A DNA stretch of 62,234 bases from Pseudomonas gingeri (GTDB lineage Bacteria > Pseudomonadota > Gammaproteobacteria > Pseudomonadales > Pseudomonadaceae). A program made the position numbers and the translations under genes. Below are positions 43,148 to 50,393 of the stretch, in pieces. The notes beneath the pieces are model-generated. The model was not told where the DNA came from and did no database searches. It saw nothing but the letters and a program-made list of their open reading frames with translations. Within the stretch, counting starts at the first letter, position 1; each line of letters opens with the position of its first letter. The DNA is taken from positions 392 through 62,625 of the forward strand of contig NZ_JACAOS010000021.1 in the NCBI RefSeq assembly GCF_013386165.1, written 5' to 3'.

Positions 43148-44835
43148 GGTTGGGTCTGCGGGAAGATCATGATGATGGTATTACCCTTTTGGTAACGCTT
43201 GCCGTCCAGTGGGAGCTGCTCGACTTCAGTCATTTCGTCTGCGTTTTTGACGCGCATGACTACACCGACCGAGCCCTGTTTGCGGGCTTCAGTCATCCAT
43301 TGTTCGATGCTGGCGGAGTTGACCTTCCGCTCGGCGGCGTCAGGATAGTCGAGACCGTACTTCAATTCACCCGCTGTGTTGAACAAATCCACCCGTGGAC
43401 GTTGCAGGCGCCAGGCGAGCGCGGACGCCGTCCCCAGCTCGTTGCTCAGTAGACGGTTGGTCTGGCTCAATTCATTGAAATGTTCTGAAATAAATTGGTC
43501 CGGCATCTGGTTGTCGACGATGCTGGCCGGCATGCCCGCCGGCAGCAGCGCCACCAGCAAACCGATCCCCAGCGCCGGCATGGCCCAGAGGGTGAGTGGG
43601 CGCAGCGCTTGCAGGGCGTTGGCGATGATCCAGACCATCAGCATGATGAACACCAGCGAAAGATTGAAGACTTGCGCATGGCTGTTGGCGTAGATCGAGC
43701 GGCTGGTTTGCAGGTAGATCAGGGCCGCCATGGCTGCCAGGCCGAGGATCAGGTTGAGCCAGCCATTGATCCGCAGCATCCGGCCTTCGGCGCGGGTCAC
43801 CCGGTCGATCAGTGCATTGCCCATCATCAGCGCCAGCGGCAGCAGGCACGGCATGATGTAGGTCGGCAGTTTGCCTCGGCTCAGGCTGAAAAAGGCCAGG
43901 GGCAGCAGGAACCACAACCACAGGAAACCTGTGCCGGGCTGGCGTTTTTCTTCCCAGGCCTGCTTGAACGTTGGCAACAGCAGCACCGACCACGGCAGGC
44001 AGGACACCACCAGCAATGGCAGGTAGAACCACCAGGGCCGGGCGTGTTGGGCGTTGTTGCCGGCAAAACGCTGGATGTGCTCGTGCCAGAAGAAGAAGTT
44101 CCAGTAGTCGGGTTCCTGGGCGTTGACCGCCAGCACCCAGGGCAGCGCGACGATTATCGCCACGACCACGGCCAGCGGGCCATAACGCAGCAGTTCAGCC
44201 AAGCGGCGTTGCCAGACCATGTAGGGCAGGGCGATCAGGACCGGCAGCAGCAGGGCGAGGAAACCCTTGGTCAGGAAACCCATGCCGCAGGCCACGCCCA
44301 GTCCGGCCCAGGCGTACAGGCGATGGCGGCGCTCTTTACTGTCGACCGCGAACCAGAAGGCGAAGAGGCTCAGGTTCGACCACAGGGTGAACTGCGGGTC
44401 GAGGTTGGCGTAACCGGCTTGCCCGGCGATCAGGCCGAAACTCATGAACAGCAAGGCCGAGGCGAAGCTCTTGCGCGGATCGTTCCACAGGCGCCGGGCG
44501 ATCAGGTAGGTCAGCAGCACGCTGAGGCCGGTGGCGACGGCGGATGCCACGCGGACCCCGAAGAGGTTCTCGCCAAATATCGCCTGGCCGATGGCGATCA
44601 TCCAGTAGCCGGCGATGGGTTTTTCGAAATAGCGCAGGCCCATGAAGTGCGGGGCGGTCCAGTTGCCGGTCAGCAGCATCTCCTGGCTGATCTGGGCGTA
44701 GCGCGGTTCGTCGGGAATCCACAGGCCGTGGCCCATCATGGGCAACAGGTAGAACACCGCGAAGGCCAGGAGCAGCACTGGCACGGACCAGCGCCTGAGC
44801 GTTGCGGCGGAAAGTGGAAACACGTGAGGGTTCAT
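43144..44835 (-). CDS. arnT: Undecaprenyl-phosphate-L-Ara4N: lipid A transferase
   Basis: 563 residues, close to standard ArnT. The GT-C inner-membrane protein has about 12-13 segments with the catalytic loop LWIPDEPRYAQISQEML and the pattern FMGLRYFEKPIAGYWM. It adds 4-amino-arabinose to lipid A, giving polymyxin resistance. Unusually, it stands outside an arnBCADTEF operon: no donor-synthesis genes are near, only a second GT39 gene. The donor must be made by genes elsewhere, or this is a paralogue with another donor. Confidence 0.83.
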   Translation of the reverse strand: MNPHVFPLSAATLRRWSVPVLLLAFAVFYLLPMMGHGLWIPDEPRYAQISQEMLLTGNWTAPHFMGLRYFEKPIAGYWMIAIGQAIFGENLFGVRVASAVATGLSVLLTYLIARRLWNDPRKSFASALLFMSFGLIAGQAGYANLDPQFTLWSNLSLFAFWFAVDSKERRHRLYAWAGLGVACGMGFLTKGFLALLLPVLIALPYMVWQRRLAELLRYGPLAVVVAIIVALPWVLAVNAQEPDYWNFFFWHEHIQRFAGNNAQHARPWWFYLPLLVVSCLPWSVLLLPTFKQAWEEKRQPGTGFLWLWFLLPLAFFSLSRGKLPTYIMPCLLPLALMMGNALIDRVTRAEGRMLRINGWLNLILGLAAMAALIYLQTSRSIYANSHAQVFNLSLVFIMLMVWIIANALQALRPLTLWAMPALGIGLLVALLPAGMPASIVDNQMPDQFISEHFNELSQTNRLLSNELGTASALAWRLQRPRVDLFNTAGELKYGLDYPDAAERKVNSASIEQWMTEARKQGSVGVVMRVKNADEMTEVEQLPLDGKRYQKGNTIIMIFPQTQP

Positions 44836-45154
44836 GGGTCGACCTTAGCGGTAAGCGCCGCAGCTAGGGTTTGAGCGGGGCAGGCACAATGCATGGACTT
44901 GCTGGCCCGATCCAGGGTTTCGATGTTTAAAACTGTAAAGGATAGACAAGGCCGTGTGAGGGCAGGGGGGGAATGTAGAGGAGTGCAGGTGGGAGTGAAG
45001 TGAAAGGGTTGTGAAAAAAACGGAAATATCGCTGGAAGCCCCGTATTACCTGGGTTTCATAAACATTTTGACATAATTTAGTGGGTGGCAATGTTCTCGA
45101 CAGGAGCGGTGTTCTCGCTCCTGTCGTGAGCCTGTTCAAGGTTGGGGACTGCTC
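44836..45154. other. Intergenic stretch upstream of arnT
   Basis: 319 bases, partly AT-rich (about 45005-45085). TTGACA at 45068-45073 on the plus strand has no gene to serve. No clear PmrA or PhoP box pair is seen. A hairpin lies at 45098-45126. Confidence 0.4.
45098..45126 (-). terminator. Perfect hairpin after the CBS gene
   Basis: CGACAGGAGCG and CGCTCCTGTCG pair exactly around a seven-base loop, 28 bases past the CBS-gene stop. There is no T-run, so it may stabilise the message end. Confidence 0.5.
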
Positions 45155-45595
45155 TTACTCGCCGCGAATGTACTGTTCCAGTTGCCGGATCAGGTCGGCC
45201 TGTTCGGTAATCGCCTCCTTCACCAGGTCACCGATGGACAGCAGGCCGATCAGTTGCCCGTCTTCGACCACCGGAAGGTGGCGCAGGTGTTTGTCGGTCA
45301 TGATGTTCATGCAGGTGTCCACGCTCTGGCGCGAATCCACGGTGATGACCGGGGCGTTCATGATCTCGTGGACCTTGGTGGTGACCGAGCTGAGCCCGTG
45401 GAGGATCACTTTGCGTGCGTAATCACGCTCGCTGATGATACCCACGACCTGGCCGTTTTCGACTACCGGAAGGGCACCGACATTTTTCGAGGCCATCAGG
45501 ATCAGCGCTTCGAACACGGTATGGTCGTGGGCGATCGTATGAACCCCTTGATGTTGGCTACCCTTGAGTTTCAACAGCTCTGCGACGGTTTTCAT
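45155..45595 (-). CDS. Tandem CBS-domain protein
   Basis: 146 residues, almost entirely two CBS motifs (about 10-65 and 72-130), with GALPVVENGQVVGIISERDYARKV and RHLPVVEDGQLIGLLSIGDLVKE. Such stand-alone Bateman modules bind adenine nucleotides and sense energy state; the partner is unknown. The ATG at 45593-45595 starts the conserved MKTVAELL; longer frames begin in unlikely sequence. Confidence 0.87.
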   Translation of the reverse strand: MKTVAELLKLKGSQHQGVHTIAHDHTVFEALILMASKNVGALPVVENGQVVGIISERDYARKVILHGLSSVTTKVHEIMNAPVITVDSRQSVDTCMNIMTDKHLRHLPVVEDGQLIGLLSIGDLVKEAITEQADLIRQLEQYIRGE

Positions 45596-45766
45596 GGACG
45601 GCTCTCTCTTGCGGTTCTTGTTGTGGGCCACATTTCATCGTGACGCTCTTACAGAATCGTAGACGGATACCGCGAAGACGATGCAGAAAGCGGCCTATAG
45701 ACGCTGAAAAAACGTCATTGCACGGTTTTTTGCCGTAGAAGGCCGCCGTTCGCTGAGCCAGGAACC

Positions 45767-46525
45767 TCAATCGGGAGAGCGCAAGGGGATAAACCGGTAG
45801 TTCCCGGTACCTGTTTGAGCGATGGTCGCGCCGTGGGCGAGTAAGGCCTGGGTGCTGTCTTCATCCGCTAGTTGGAACGCCCATTGCTGTTCAGAGGAAC
45901 TGGCCGGCCGATCCCCGTTGATCTCTTCGAGGGCCCTCATGAAATCTTGCATGTCGGGCAGATAAGTGGCGAAGCCGTTGCCCTTGAGGGCGGTCGTGCT
46001 GATGCCGAGGCGGGCACAGATGGCTGCTTTGGCCCCGATATCCTCGCGATCGGCCTGGCGCGAGCGCTCGATCAGTTCGGCCAGTTCCTGGTCGACCAGC
46101 TTTCCGCCGACGATCAGGTCCTGGCCTTGCTCCCAGGATTCGGGCGGGCAGTCCTTGCGGTCCGTGCGCAACGGGATATGGGGATTGATCTCCGCCGGAT
46201 AGATGCGACAGACCAGCGGGCGCCGCTCATAGATGCCGCAGCGGTTGTCGGCATCGAGATTGCGGCACGGACCGTTGTTATAGGCTGCGAACGTGACGGC
46301 CAGCCAGGCCTGGGTTGTCCCGCTGGCAACCAGGACCGAGCGGCGACGGGCATGCTCGAACTGTGCTTCGACCACCCCATGGCCGTTTTCCAGGAACGCC
46401 TCAACCAGGACGATCACGATGCCGCCGTCCGCGGCCCATTGTCGGGACTCGTCGAGCGTCAGCGGAACGTAGTGGTCATTGCAGCATTTGCCGCAGCCCA
46501 CGCAGGAAAATCTTGTGTTGATCAC
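45767..46525 (-). CDS. YkgJ family cysteine-cluster protein
   Basis: 252 residues from GTG (GAGGTGG upstream). The family motif is the Cys cluster FSCVGCGKCC (about 7-16) plus CRNLDADNRCGIYERRPLVCRIYP (about 88-111), which together bind zinc or an Fe-S cluster. The C-terminal 140 residues are an extension with no recognised motif. The family's biochemical role is unknown. It is 120 bases from rtcR on the same strand; any link to RNA repair is unproven. Confidence 0.8.
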   Translation of the reverse strand: MINTRFSCVGCGKCCNDHYVPLTLDESRQWAADGGIVIVLVEAFLENGHGVVEAQFEHARRRSVLVASGTTQAWLAVTFAAYNNGPCRNLDADNRCGIYERRPLVCRIYPAEINPHIPLRTDRKDCPPESWEQGQDLIVGGKLVDQELAELIERSRQADREDIGAKAAICARLGISTTALKGNGFATYLPDMQDFMRALEEINGDRPASSSEQQWAFQLADEDSTQALLAHGATIAQTGTGNYRFIPLRSPD

Positions 46526-46644
46526 GTCGCCACCTCATCCAGCCTTTTTGAACCGACGCATGAGCGCCGGTCCCCGTGATTGCACGGGGGTTTAGTCTGT
46601 GGAGTGGCGAGTTCACATTTTGTTACAGGTGTGCCGAAAGAAAC

Positions 46645-48252
46645 TCAGTTGCTGGGATTCAGTTGCTTCCAGTCCAGGTCAAATCGCGCCAGATATTTGC
46701 GCAGACGGTCGGCATCGTTCGGATTGGCCTTGGTCTGGCGGGATGCGTTGAACAATTGGCGTCCGGCATCCGACAGGCTGTTGGCTCGACGACACACTTC
46801 AATCACCGCATTGAGTTGCAAGCGATCGAACAGATCGACTTCCCGGGTATTTTCGCCGAGTAGCTGATCCAGGGCGTCCTGCGATTCAGCCAGGCCCCAG
46901 GCGTGGCGCAGGCGTTCTATTTCTTCCTCTACCTGAGCTTCATCGATGCGGCCGCTGTCTGCCAGGGTGGCCATTCTCGTGATCGAGGCCGACAGCTCGC
47001 GGAAGTTGCCGAGCCAGCTCGCTTCGCTGGAGCTGGCGAAGGTCAGGTAGCGGCGCCGGGCTTCAGCGTTGAAACGTGCCAGATGACCTTGTTCCCGAGC
47101 ATGGCGCTCCAGTTCGAAGTCCAGGTTCGGCTCGATATCTTCGCGTCTGCCCGCAAGGCCCGGCAGATCGAAGGTCCACAGGTTGATTCGGGCATACAAG
47201 TCCTCGCGAAACAGGCCTTCGGCAACACGGCTGCGCAGGTCCCGGTGGGTACCGGCGATGATCAGGAAGTCGCTCTCGACCTCTTTATCGGAGCCGAGGG
47301 GGAAGAAGCGCTTTTCTTCGACGGCCTTGAGCAGCATCGCCTGCTCATCCAGGCCCAGTTCACCGATCTCGTCCAGGAACAACATTCCGCCGTCGGCCGC
47401 TCGCAACAGGCCTTCGCGACTGTTTTGCGCGCCGGTGAAGGCGCCCTTTATATGGCCGAACAGTGCCGACATGGCGCCGTCGCCGCGCAAGGTGGCGCAG
47501 TTGACCTCGACAAACCGCCCCTGGATCTGATGCCGGCTGCGCTTGAGCTCATAAATGCGCCGCGCGAGAAAGGACTTGCCCGCGCCGGTCGGGCCGATCA
47601 GCAGCATCGGCGCGCGCGAGCGCACGGCCACACGTTCGATCTGCTCGATAGTGCGGTTGAAGGCGGCATTGCGGGTGGCGATGCCGGACTTTAGGAAGGC
47701 CAGCCCCTCAAGACGCTTGTGGGTGAAGCGTGTGGCGATCCGGTCATAACGCGACAGATCCAGATCGATCAGTGCGTGGGTGCCGGTGACCCGAGCTGCT
47801 TCATCCAGGCGTCGGGCAGGTGAAGTCTGGATCAGCCGGGCCGGCAGATAGCGCGCTTCAGTGAGCAGGAACCAGCAGATCTGCGCTACGTGGGTGCCGG
47901 TGGTGATATGCACGAGGTATTCCTCATGCTCGGTATCGAAGGGGTAGTCGGTGGTGAAGTCATGCAGCGTTGCGTACACCTCTTCGAAATCCCAGGGGTT
48001 GCGCAAGGTCATGGGGTGCAGGCGCACTTCGGTTTCCGGCGACACCTGTTGGATGTCCTGGCGTACCCGTTCGGCAAGGCTCACATCCCGGGCGTCCGTG
48101 CCGTGAATCAGCTCGAAGCGATGCACCAGCAAGTCAGGCTGCTGGCATAAACCCACGCTGGGTCGCCAGTGGCTCCAGCGGTTGGCGCCTTTGCCGACGC
48201 GATCGAGGGTGGAGCCGATAAAACCGATGGTGACTGAGCGTTTGCTGGGCAT
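46645..48252 (-). CDS. rtcR: Sigma-54-dependent activator of the RNA repair operon
   Basis: 535 residues. The N-terminal part (about 1-180) is a CARF-like sensor with the turn HITTGTHVAQICW. The AAA+ domain (about 185-420) has Walker A GPTGAGKS (220-227), the sigma-54-contacting GAFTGA (270-275) and Walker B LFLDEIGEL. The C-terminal tail has a Fis-like HTH. RtcR responds to RNA damage products, probably by binding an RNA ligand through the CARF domain. The ATG at 48252 starts MPSKRSVTIGFIG. It is divergent from rsr across a very AT-rich 204-base gap. Confidence 0.92.
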   Translation of the reverse strand: MPSKRSVTIGFIGSTLDRVGKGANRWSHWRPSVGLCQQPDLLVHRFELIHGTDARDVSLAERVRQDIQQVSPETEVRLHPMTLRNPWDFEEVYATLHDFTTDYPFDTEHEEYLVHITTGTHVAQICWFLLTEARYLPARLIQTSPARRLDEAARVTGTHALIDLDLSRYDRIATRFTHKRLEGLAFLKSGIATRNAAFNRTIEQIERVAVRSRAPMLLIGPTGAGKSFLARRIYELKRSRHQIQGRFVEVNCATLRGDGAMSALFGHIKGAFTGAQNSREGLLRAADGGMLFLDEIGELGLDEQAMLLKAVEEKRFFPLGSDKEVESDFLIIAGTHRDLRSRVAEGLFREDLYARINLWTFDLPGLAGRREDIEPNLDFELERHAREQGHLARFNAEARRRYLTFASSSEASWLGNFRELSASITRMATLADSGRIDEAQVEEEIERLRHAWGLAESQDALDQLLGENTREVDLFDRLQLNAVIEVCRRANSLSDAGRQLFNASRQTKANPNDADRLRKYLARFDLDWKQLNPSN

Positions 48253-48341
48253 GTTTATCTTTATGGATAAATGGCGATACAAAATAATAAATAGAAAATG
48301 ATTTTTTGTCTGGCTTAAGAGTGAGTTTCTGAATGAATAAA

Positions 48342-48380
48342 TAAAAAATTACTTATAAATCAATTATTTGTGATTTTTTA
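48342..48380. promoter_or_regulatory. AT-rich dyad, candidate RtcR site
   Basis: TAAAAAATTAC (48342-48352) and GTGATTTTTTA (48370-48380) are inverted arms with one mismatch. The whole 48253-48398 gap is far more AT-rich than its surroundings. The dyad centre is about 40 bases upstream of the -24 element, closer than usual for a sigma-54 activator site, so this is a candidate only. Confidence 0.4.
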
Positions 48381-48398
48381 AGACGAAAAAATAAAATC

Positions 48399-48414
48399 TG
48401 GCACAGCGTCTGCA
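48399..48414 (+). promoter_or_regulatory. Sigma-54 promoter of the rsr-rtcBA operon
   Basis: TGGCAC, five bases, then CTGCA matches the -24/-12 consensus (TGGCAC-N5-TTGCA) with the exact ten bases between GG and GC. It is 42 bases upstream of rsr and faces the sigma-54 activator gene rtcR. Confidence 0.87.
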
Positions 48415-48456
48415 ATACCTCTGACAACAAACAAGACAGCAGAGCGAGATGCCAGC

Positions 48457-50004
48457 ATGGCCAATACCCAACTGTTCCAGACCCGTGCCGTGCCTGTGGC
48501 ATACGACACACTGAACGCTTCCCAGGCGCCGGCTTATGCCTATACGGCTCGCCATGCTCTGGCGCAGTTGGCCGTCACCGGTTGCCTGAACTCGACCTTC
48601 TATGCAAGTGCTGAAAGCCAGCTGGACGAAGTCCTGAAGCGGGTTATCGAACTCGACAGCGTCTTTGTCGCCAAGGCTGCGATTTATGCCCGCAAGAAGG
48701 GGCACATGAAAGATATGCCGGCGCTGCTCCTGACGGCCTTGGCCGCTCAACACTCGACCATGCTGCCGGTGGTGTTCGCACAGGTGGTGGATAACGGCAA
48801 GATGTTGCGCAATTTCGTACAGATCCTGCGCAGCGGTGTCACCGGGCGCAAGTCGCTGGGGTCACAGCCCAAACGCTTGGTGCAGGATTGGCTGAACACG
48901 GCCAGCGAGCAGCAGTTGCTGCAAGCATCGGTGGGTAATCAGCCTTCCTTGGCGGATGTCATCAAGATGGTTCATCCCAAGCCGAGTGAAAACTGGCGCG
49001 GAGCATTCTTTGCCTGGGTCATCGGCAAGCCCGTGGCAATCGACACCTTGCCACCGTTGACCCGCTCGCTGCTGGAGTTTCGCGGCGGCACGACTCGGCA
49101 ACTGCCTGAAGTGCCGTTTCAATTGCTTGGCAACGAGACGCTGGACAAGCATCAGTGGGCTGCGCTGGCCATAAGCATGGGCTGGCAGGCTTTGCGGATG
49201 AACCTGAACACATTGGCTCGCCACGGTGCCTTTGACGTCCCGGGTTGTGCTGCGGCTGTTGCGGCGCGACTGGCTGACCCGGAGGCAGTGGCCAAGGCGA
49301 GGGTTTATCCGTATCGGTTGCTCGCGGCCTACCAGATGACCGGTGCTGAAGTGCCACAGGTGATTCGTGAAGCCTTGCAGGATGCGTTGGAGTTATCCCT
49401 GGGCAATGTTCCGGCGTTGCGGGGCTCGGTGGTGATCTGCCCGGATGTCTCGGGTTCGATGCACAGCCCGGTCACCGGTTACCGCCAGGGTGCGACCACA
49501 ACGGTGCGTTGCATTGATGTGGCGGCACTGGTCGCGGCAGCCGTATTGCGCAAGGCGCCGGAGGCGAGGGTGATACCGTTCGAGAACGAGGTGGTGAAGG
49601 TGCGGCTCAATCCTCGGGACAGTGTGATGAGCAACGCCCAGAAACTGGCCGCCATAGGTGGCGGGGGAACCCGTTGTTCGGCACCGCTGGCGCAGTTGGC
49701 TGATGAAGGGGCTCGGGTGGACACCTTGATTCTGGTGTCGGATAACGAATCCTGGATGGACGAACGACGTCATGGCGTTACAGAAACGATGCGGCAATGG
49801 GAGCGTATCCGCCAGATAAACCCGAGTGCGCGGTTGATCTGTATCGACATGCAACCCGGTGTGACCACCCAGGCGCCGGACCGGCCAGACATCTTGAATG
49901 TCGGAGGTTTCAGTGACGCGGTGTTCGATGTCATCAGCCAGTTCACCGAGGGCACCTACGGGGCGCGACATTGGGTGCAGGTGATTGACGCCATGTCGAT
50001 ATGA
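48457..50004 (+). CDS. rsr: Ro60/Rsr TROVE-domain RNA-binding protein
   Basis: 515 residues. The HEAT-repeat TROVE ring is about 15-330 (YARKKGHMKDMPALLLTALA, RSGVTGRKSLG). A von Willebrand A domain follows (about 325-510) with the metal site DVSGSMHS at 330-337. Bacterial Rsr binds Y RNAs on its outer face and, in other species, assists exonucleases such as PNPase in RNA decay and rRNA maturation. It is the first gene after the sigma-54 promoter. Three Y-RNA-like units lie between it and rtcB. Confidence 0.93.
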   Translation: MANTQLFQTRAVPVAYDTLNASQAPAYAYTARHALAQLAVTGCLNSTFYASAESQLDEVLKRVIELDSVFVAKAAIYARKKGHMKDMPALLLTALAAQHSTMLPVVFAQVVDNGKMLRNFVQILRSGVTGRKSLGSQPKRLVQDWLNTASEQQLLQASVGNQPSLADVIKMVHPKPSENWRGAFFAWVIGKPVAIDTLPPLTRSLLEFRGGTTRQLPEVPFQLLGNETLDKHQWAALAISMGWQALRMNLNTLARHGAFDVPGCAAAVAARLADPEAVAKARVYPYRLLAAYQMTGAEVPQVIREALQDALELSLGNVPALRGSVVICPDVSGSMHSPVTGYRQGATTTVRCIDVAALVAAAVLRKAPEARVIPFENEVVKVRLNPRDSVMSNAQKLAAIGGGGTRCSAPLAQLADEGARVDTLILVSDNESWMDERRHGVTETMRQWERIRQINPSARLICIDMQPGVTTQAPDRPDILNVGGFSDAVFDVISQFTEGTYGARHWVQVIDAMSI

Positions 50005-50010
50005 AAAAAC

Positions 50011-50036
50011 GCATTCGCGCCGAAGGGGGCGGGTGC
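50011..50036 (+). ncRNA. Hairpin at the rsr message end
   Basis: GCATTCGCGCC and GGGGCGGGTGC pair at 10 of 11 positions (two wobble) around the loop GAAG, seven bases past the rsr stop. There is no T-run, so it may be a processing or stability element separating rsr mRNA from the Y-RNA units. Confidence 0.45.
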
Positions 50037-50055
50037 AGCGATGCTGAGTTTCGCG

Positions 50056-50113
50056 ATAACTGAATGCCGGTGGGACTACATCAAAGATGTCTCACCACAC
50101 TCTTGTCAGTTGT
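50056..50113 (+). ncRNA. Y-RNA-like unit 1 (minimal)
   Basis: The outer stem is ATAACTG/CAGTTGT. A 5' internal-loop strand AATGCC and a 10-base 3' strand ACACTCTTGT follow. The inner stem is GGTGGG/CTCACC, an ACT bulge, then ACATC-AAA-GATGT as terminal hairpin. The internal loop is the same as in units 2 and 3. There is no tRNA-like insert. It fits a small Ro60-binding Y RNA. Confidence 0.68.
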
Positions 50114-50119
50114 AACGAA

Positions 50120-50206
50120 GGTACGAATGCCTGTGGCTGTACATCTGAATGCCGGCTTGAGTCCGGCCCGTGGAAACACGGATCAGTCACTTCTTCTTGT
50201 CGTACC
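50120..50206 (+). ncRNA. Y-RNA-like unit 2 (T-arm and closed acceptor only)
   Basis: The outer stem is GGTACG/CGTACC (six exact pairs). The internal loop is AATGCC on the 5' side and TTCTTCTTGT on the 3' side. The inner stem is GTGGCTG/CAGTCAC (one wobble). The insert has a five-pair stem with a seven-base loop (GCCGG, CTTGAGT, CCGGC), like a T arm, then CCGTG-GAAA-CACGG, like an acceptor closed by a GNRA loop. No D arm is seen. The 5' strand holds the CGAATG of the bacterial Y-RNA motif GNCGAA(N)G. Confidence 0.75.
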
Positions 50207-50229
50207 GCTTTTGATTGATGGTTTTACCC

Positions 50230-50346
50230 CGGCGAATGCCGGTGGAACTACAGCACGCCGTGGTGGCGGGTTCGATTCCCGCTTGCCGCAAGGTAATAGC
50301 TCAGTGGTCAGAGCACGGCGCATGTTTCACCTCCTTCTTGTCGCCG
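50230..50346 (+). ncRNA. yrlA: YrlA-type Y RNA with permuted tRNA-like domain
   Basis: The outer stem is CGGCG/CGCCG. The 5' strand GGCGAATG matches the Ro60-binding motif GNCGAA(N)G. The internal loop is AATGCC and TCCTTCTTGT. The inner stem is GGTGGAAC/GTTTCACC. The insert is a tRNA mimic in permuted order: stem CGCCG/CGGCG (anticodon-stem position); T arm GCGGG-TTCGATT-CCCGC (50266-50282); acceptor TTGCC-GCAA-GGTAA (50283-50296); D arm GCTC-AGTGGTCA-GAGC (50299-50314). YrlA RNAs of other bacteria are known to mimic tRNA. It has no anticodon loop and is not a tRNA gene. Confidence 0.87.
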
Positions 50347-50393
50347 TTACCCCAGGACAAGGCCAGTGTATTGGCCATCAGGAAATGAAGAAT

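Noticed and set aside
44922..44940. TGTTTA and TGTAAA as a PhoP box pair for arnT
   Set aside because: Half-sites are ten rather than eleven bases apart and the second is degenerate, and they lie on the strand opposite to arnT.
50262..50320. A tRNA gene suggested by T-arm and D-arm consensus sequences
   Set aside because: The arms are in reverse order, there is no anticodon loop and the acceptor is closed by GCAA; it is the tRNA-like part of a Y RNA.
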